Positions 6,978 to 11,632 of a stretch of DNA of 11,632 nucleotides are shown here, piece by piece (positions within the stretch are counted from its first letter, which is position 1; each line of letters begins with the position of its first letter). A program made the translations under genes and the position numbers. The stretch covers positions 1 through 11,632 of the forward strand of contig JAKOGH010000852.1 in assembly GCA_024811115.1 (NCBI GenBank), read 5' to 3'. The notes beneath the pieces are model-generated. The model ran no database searches and had not been told where the DNA came from. It worked only from the letters and a program-made list of their open reading frames with translations. The DNA comes from Terana coerulea (taxonomy: Eukaryota > Basidiomycota > Agaricomycetes > Polyporales > Phanerochaetaceae).

Positions 6978-7030
6978 ATATTACAGCAGGAAATGGAACC
7001 GGTACGTTTCAAGTATCTAATCTAGCGAAT

Positions 7031-7818
7031 TTATTTGCTGACAAACTTGGTGAGCTTTGCGTGCTTCAGGTCGAATTCGACCTTCTCCTTGACTTGCCCA
7101 ACCAAGGCAAATACCTCCGTTGCCTTCGGCACCTCGCTGTAGAACCTCTGTCGGAAGCGATGAATACATCACTATCAACATCATGCTCACTAGACAATCA
7201 GTTCCGCGTACCTCCAAGCTTTGCCATCCAAGGCATACCAGAAACTGGCTCTTGTTCTCGACGACCTCACCAAGCCCTCCGGCGAAGACTTCGTTGGGAA
7301 GGTCGCTGTAAATCCGGGAGACCAACTGCTTTCCCAGCTCCCGAAGCTCCCCGCGGTCTGTAGTCGGCTTTAGCGTGAACTTCGCCAGCTCAGTGACCGG
7401 CGCGTTCAAGGCCTTCTCGAGCACGGCCTCGTAGGCCACGTGGATGACGAAATCGTGGCCTGAGGCGACGTTCGCCATGCCGGCTTGGATGACGCCGAAG
7501 ATTTCGGAGGTCTGTAGGGCTTTGTGGTGGTCGACGCTTTCCCACTCTGCAGGACGGCTGTCAGATCCGCAAGAAAAGGAGCCAACGATTAGCGGCGTAC
7601 CGATGATGACATATAGGTGTTGGGGTTCCTGGATCTCAAGGCCGTGCCATATTCTGCAACAAGGTAGGTAAGTACGCACTCCCACGTATAGTGTGACTGA
7701 CGTACCCTAAGCATCCAGGAGCTCTGCTGACAATTGCCAAAGGGCCGTTGATGATACTCGGGTCGTCCTTGTACGCGTCGGTCGCAACGAGCTTGGCAAC
7801 TTCGTAAATATGCGACAT
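7031..7818 (-). CDS. ABM-like dimeric alpha/beta-barrel protein, copy 2
   Basis: Exons on the minus strand are 7818-7706, 7653-7601, 7546-7212 and 7147-7031, separated by introns of 52, 54 and 64 bp. They give 205 residues from MSHIYEVAKL to the stop TAA at 7031-7033. Exons 1, 2 and 4 have exactly the same lengths as in copy 1. Exon 3 differs by one codon (GGLGEVVENK versus GGWEAIENK). The motifs HGLEIQEP, WESVDHHKAL, ALNAPVTELAKFTLKP and QFLVCLGWQSLERF repeat the two-module ABM-like pattern. Splice phases are identical, showing descent from one gene. The frame is intact and substitutions are largely conservative, so both copies look functional. The catalytic role, if any, is unknown. It is transcribed divergently from the aldo/keto reductase 1.1 kb away. 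Confidence 0.87.
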
Positions 7819-7922
7819 TGGAATAGTAGAAGTGGGAGTTCTGAGTGTCAAGCTCGGTTGAAGCTTGGTACGCAGCTGTGAGTGTGTAGTGTGGTGCTAT
7901 TGCCGCTCATGACAGCTACCCT

Positions 7923-7928
7923 TATATA
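7923..7928 (-). promoter_or_regulatory. TATA-like box of ABM-like gene 2
   Basis: TATATA (GTATATAAG on the minus strand) lies about 105 bp upstream of the ATG at 7818. The spacing is longer than in copy 1, so the 5' UTR may also be longer. Confidence 0.45.
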
Positions 7929-8099
7929 CAGTGAGGCTTTTCGAAATACAGTGCCGTAATGGGATAAATCAATGGGCTAGCCCGTAGGTATGTGAACCCC
8001 TTGCCTCACTCAGGCTCGAAATCGCCGGTTGCTCATGCATTCAGACTTGTGAAACGTTGTGGTGGATTTATGTTGGCCAATAGCGTGCCCGCCATGGGC

Positions 8100-8250
8100 A
8101 GGATCATGGAGCTCGACGCGCGATATCGCTGCCGCCGTGCAGACGTACTTCGGCTTGAGCGTTGACATTGACTTGGCTCGGAGGTTCGAGGAAGAAGCCG
8201 CTTCGCTGCAGACCAATGAAGATCTCGACATGCGAGCCGCTGGTTATTGA
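8100..8250 (+). other. Coding-like relic between the divergent genes
   Basis: The plus frame reads RDIAAAVQTYFGLSVDIDLA and then RRFEEEAASLQTNEDLDMRA to a TGA at 8248. It has the balanced, amphipathic composition of a real protein. A second frame just upstream (MGRIMELDA from about 8092) would join it only through a frameshift. The left duplication copy (about 2360-2460) retains the DNA but with deletions and a stop in this frame. I do not recognise the family. A relic of a small gene or last exon lost before or after the duplication is the best guess. Confidence 0.3.
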
Positions 8251-8856
8251 TGTGCTGATTAATACCCCATTTAGCCCCTGTAGGAAGCTATGCTGCATGT
8301 GCACCTAGTGTGGGCCTGCCGCTCGAGCTCCGTATTCTTCCACTGCAGCGTCAGAGCAAGCCGCGCTGTGTCAGCGAAGCAACTGACGATCGGACCCACA
8401 AGCTTCGACATGGGAGCTTTGGCGTCCCCGCGGGCTCATTTAGCCGCTCTTCAGCGCACGAAAAGAAAGCACAGTAACCTACCGACTGGTGTGATCCCCC
8501 GCCTTTTTCTCTCCTGCCTAATCTCACTCCTCGTCCTTCCAGGAACTAGGCGCACGCCTATGAGACCGTCTGTGCATCTCAAACTTCCGCACAGGGATCT
8601 ATCATGCCCCACGCACGGAATACGCGATTCCCGACGGCGTCGGGATATCTGTACCAACGGCGAACGTGGCAAGAACACGGTCGCCTTGTTGGACGGCACC
8701 AGCCCGCCTGACCATTGCGGCTTTCCCCCACACATAGGCTTCAAGCGGGACAAAAGGTGCGTTACGGGACATCCTTCCTTGCGCTTCTGTCCTTCTTACC
8801 GTCATACGAATGACTTCAGTATTTGCTTCGGCCCAGTGTCAGTGAAGCGACCAGCA

Positions 8857-8862
8857 TATATA
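8857..8862 (+). promoter_or_regulatory. TATA-like box of the aldo/keto reductase
   Basis: CATATATAGGC lies about 85 bp before the ATG at 8946 and is followed by a CACTCACGC-type pyrimidine-rich stretch suitable for transcription start. The duplicated left copy stops just short of this box. Confidence 0.55.
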
Positions 8863-8945
8863 GGCATGGCTGCGCACGAATCTCACTCACGCTGCAAGAG
8901 TGCAAGTGTTAACGTCTCCGCCACACTTGAACACTCGTTTTCACT

Positions 8946-10186
8946 ATGCCTCAGAAACTCGCTACTCGCAAGATAGGAGATGCCAAGGTCACCGCCATAG
9001 GCTGGGGTGGTATGGGATTGTCTACCGCCTACGGCCCTGCCCCTCCGGAGGAAGAGCGGCTCAAATTCCTGGACGAGCTTTACGAGCGTGGTTGCACGAA
9101 CTGGGACTCCGCCGATGTATATGGGGACAACGAGGAACTGCTCGCGAAATGGTACGTATCACTATACCGCAATGTAACGTAAGCTACCGACAATGTTTGA
9201 TGGTTTTGACAGGTTCAAACGCTCCGGAAAACGCAATGACATCTTCCTTGCTACGAAAGGTGGATTCGTGTTCCAGCCTAGCAGGCCTGTCAACGCCGAG
9301 CCAGAGTACATCAAGTCTGCTATCGAGAAGTCTCTCAGGCGCCTCGACGTAGATGCCATTGAATTGTACTATCTTCACCGACCGGACCCGTCTGTTCCTA
9401 TCGAAAAGTCGATGGAGGTTATGGCAGAGTTTGTGAAGTAAGTCTTGCCGAACCTGGTAGTATTCAGTCACTAATTTAGCACTTTCAGAGCAGGAAAGAT
9501 CAAGTATCTGGGCATTTGCGAATGCTCCGCCGAGACGCTCCGCCGAGCCCATGTCGTTCACCCAATGTCTGCGGTTCAGGTCAAGTACTCGTGCTTCGAG
9601 CTCCTGATCGAGAGTGAGAAGATTGGGTTGCTGAAGGCGGCTCGCGAACTCGGCATCACCGTCGTTGCATTCGCTCCTCTCGGCCAGGGAATGCTCACCG
9701 GTCAATATGTGAGTATGCATTGTATAGCTTCTGAAGAAATCTTACTCACTGTTTACGTTGGACAGAAAAGCCACGACGACTTCGCTCCGGATGACAACAG
9801 GCGCCAGATCCCGAGGTTCTCGAAAGAGAACTTCCCGAACGTGCTCAAGGTCGCAGAGGGTTTGGAAACGATCGGGAAAAGACACAACGCGACGGCGGGT
9901 CAAGTTGCGTTGGCTTGGCTCCTCGGCCAGGGTAACGACGTCATTCCGATTCCTGGGACGAAGAAGATCAAGGTCAGTCTCGGCGGCGGCATTCCCGCGT
10001 AGGCACTCGACAGCTCACGTCTTTCGATAGTATCTTGAAGAGAGCCTGGGTGCTACCAATGTCAAACTTAGCCATGAGGAACTGAAGGAGATCCGGGAGC
10101 TTGCTGAGAAGGCGGACCCCTGGGATGGGCCTCGTTACCCTGCTTGGTTCACAGCTGAATCGTATACGGATACCCCTGCTTTGTGA
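8946..10186 (+). CDS. Aldo/keto reductase, AKR13-like
   Basis: Exons are 8946-9151, 9213-9437, 9489-9708, 9766-9972 and 10031-10186. Introns are 61, 51, 57 and 58 bp, giving 337 residues, the normal length for the family. The protein folds as a TIM barrel and reduces carbonyl compounds with NADPH in the cytosol. The catalytic tetrad is visible: Asp54 and Tyr59 in WDSADVYGDNEELL, Lys84 in LATKGGF and His124 in YYLHRPDPSVP. Near the C-terminus IPIPGTKKIKYLEE carries the cofactor phosphate-binding motif, across the last intron. The start MPQKLATRKIG and the GWGGMGLSTAYGP strand resemble yeast YakC-type (AKR13) enzymes. Frames and splice phases are all consistent, so the gene looks intact. It converges on the TAP-like gene, with only 143 bp between the stop codons. 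The natural substrate cannot be inferred. Confidence 0.93.
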
Positions 10187-10329
10187 TATCCCCTGTCCTT
10201 ATAACAAAATCGATGCAAGGAATGGATAGTATCATTATATGCGCTTTAGCCTATCACACGATGTTTGTCCGTTGTGCTACTGTGGTAAATGCATTGATAA
10301 CGAGGGCCCTGAAGGCATGCAGCCCTCTA

Positions 10330-11632
10330 TCAACGGGATGAACGCCCCATGACCCTGCTGGCCAAGTTGTTCCGGGTCAGGAAGTCCGATCTGCCCAGGG
10401 CGCGGACGGCCTCTTCAAGCGAAATCGCGCCCTCCCGAGCTTCGACCGCAGAGCGTCGAGTCAGGGGCGGGAACGAGACCCCGCCGTTCGCACTGGAGTT
10501 GCTCGGGTTCTCGAAGATCTTGGTGTCGGTTTGGCATACAGTACCGACCTCGGGAAGCGTGCCGTTCGCAAAGTAAGCGTGAATAGCCAGGGCCGTGCAG
10601 GTAGAGAAGCCGGACAATGAGGTGTGCTGAACAGCAACCATATTAGCATGTGGCATAACAAATGTAGACGCGAAAGCGTACCCCTGTTGAATTTTGATGA
10701 AGTAGTACGGACCCAGCAAAGCCCGCTGTCATGTTCTCCGCACTAATGAAACAATCAGACTCTAGCGACAGTGGGATTCAAGGATATACTTACCCAGCAA
10801 TTGGAGTCACGGGGTCTTCATTCGGAGAGATGAGTGCTTCTTTATGCATGGGATGTATCCATCAACTCACCGAAAGTGTTTCCAATGATGAGTAACGGAG
10901 AACTTGTGTTCGTGTTGAAGGTTCCTGTAGCACGTTAAGAAGCAATAGCAGATCAAGTGCCGGAGCAGCTCACCATTCAACTTGTCTTTCGCGCTGACGG
11001 TCCAGCCCCTGCCAACAGATGTCAACGTCATCGTGATGCACGACGCAGAAGCAAACTCACGAGCAAGGCCCTTGAGTAGTCGGGTACCAGTACGGACCAA
11101 ACAGCGGCGAGACACTCGTGAACTCCTGGTACGCGGCTTGAGAGTCTTGGATGCTGCGTTTCCCCGACGGTGCGGTCGCCACACAGAATAGTCGAGATGA
11201 CGTCCAAGTATCCGGCGACGAACGGCTGCGACGGGTCGGCGCTGCACGTCTCCAGCGCATCGACCGTGCTCCCGATGGAGCCCTGGTAAATGAGCGTGCC
11301 GTTGCCTTGTTCGAGGTCCGCGAGCGCTTGCATCGTGACCGGGCCCACGCTGAACGGGTTGTAGAGGGTCTGGATGAGTTGCTGCACGAGGAGAGTGTAA
11401 TCCACGATGGCGAAGGCGGGGGTTGAGGTGTTGCTGTAGACAGGGACGGGCTCGAGATGGACGGCGTCGAGAAGCTTGTCGACCCGCGCACGAATGAGAT
11501 CAGTGCTGTTCTCGTACAGTGCACACGCGGTAGGACCCGCTTCTACGCAAGCATCGTAAAGGGATGTCAACGCATTATCCGTGTCGAGCAGGCCAGTTGT
11601 TCCGTTTCCTGGTGAGACTGGTGAATATATGC
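10330..11632 (-). CDS. TAP-like (S33) alpha/beta hydrolase, C-terminal part, apparent frameshift
   Basis: The gene is cut by the window edge; its start and nucleophile Ser lie outside. Exons seen on the minus strand: edge-11061, 11008-10974, 10924-10871, 10815-10794 (22 bp), 10742-10682 and 10626-10330. Introns are 52, 49, 55, 51 and 55 bp. Family motifs appear in order: GNGTTGLLDTD, FGPYWYPTTQGPCSGW, LLIIGNTFDPVTP with the catalytic Asp in the 22-bp exon, ENMTAGFAGSVLLHQNSTG, HTSLSG with the catalytic His opening the last exon, and AYFANGTLPEVGTVC. These are tripeptidyl-aminopeptidase-like secreted hydrolases. Several NxS/T sites (NSTD, NTST, NGTL) fit secretion. Between ILCGDRTVGET and SIQDSQAAYQEF the frame changes near 11156, beside GGGG and AAA runs, and no intron can explain it. 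Another intron boundary near 11598 is possible. Confidence 0.82.

Larger units (their letters stand above)
6978..8850. repeat. Segmental duplication, right copy
   Basis: Counterpart of about 1262-2990 in direct orientation. It includes the second ABM-like gene and the intergenic region up to the aldo/keto reductase promoter. Relative to the left copy the non-coding part is longer by roughly 150 bp, through scattered indels. Because it leads into an intact reductase gene, this copy looks closer to the ancestral arrangement. Confidence 0.8.

Noticed and set aside
8290..8976. 228-codon plus-strand open frame
   Set aside because: It overlaps the TATA box and start of the intact aldo/keto reductase in another frame and is not conserved in the duplicated copy.

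Overview
The window looks like nuclear DNA of a filamentous basidiomycete, probably an Agaricomycete. Its protein-coding genes are split by many 49-70 bp introns with GTRNGT donors and short CAG/TAG acceptors. Two genes have TATA-like boxes 60-105 bp upstream, and the proteins belong to enzyme families that are expanded in wood- and litter-decay fungi. This host assignment is inference; there is no rRNA or other taxonomic marker here. All exon models were built by hand from the sequence.

Layout, left to right. (1) 4-1129: a mobile element with 19-bp terminal inverted repeats and flanking TA dinucleotides, Tc1/mariner-like and without a recognisable transposase. (2) 1316-2099 (-): a 204-aa two-module ABM-like (dimeric alpha/beta-barrel) protein. 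(3) 2165-2990: a diverged copy of the promoter region that at the other end of the window precedes an aldo/keto reductase. (4) 2985-3310 (+): a broken piece of a TAP-like alpha/beta hydrolase gene that keeps the footprint of an intron. (5) 3637-4813 (-): an epoxide-hydrolase-type alpha/beta hydrolase in four exons with an apparent 1-base frameshift in a T run. (6) 5308-6412: a 1087-bp non-autonomous DNA transposon with a perfect 9-bp target-site duplication, structured terminal inverted repeats and nested palindromes. (7) 7031-7818 (-): a 205-aa paralogue of the gene in (2), with the same four-exon layout. (8) 8946-10186 (+): a complete aldo/keto reductase (AKR13-like) in five exons. (9) 10330-window end (-): a TAP-like (S33 family) secreted hydrolase, cut by the window edge and carrying an apparent frameshift.

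How it fits together. A block of about 1.7-1.9 kb (ABM-like gene plus the divergent promoter region next to it) is present twice in direct orientation, about 5.7 kb apart. In the right copy the block leads into the intact aldo/keto reductase, which converges on the intact TAP-like gene. In the left copy the reductase is absent and a decayed, inverted TAP-like fragment sits at the breakpoint. The window therefore records a local duplication followed by rearrangement and gene death, with two unrelated DNA transposons nearby. The two frameshifts lie at or next to homopolymer runs, so they may be real pseudogenisation or sequencing errors.

The most unusual object is the element at 5317-6403. Its two ends share a 46-bp block with only four differences, and two of those four form a compensatory pair that keeps a hairpin intact. 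A second, much longer hairpin at each end has almost unrelated arm sequences on the two sides but remains self-complementary on each. That pattern suggests selection for, or mechanistic maintenance of, DNA or RNA secondary structure in the terminal repeats.
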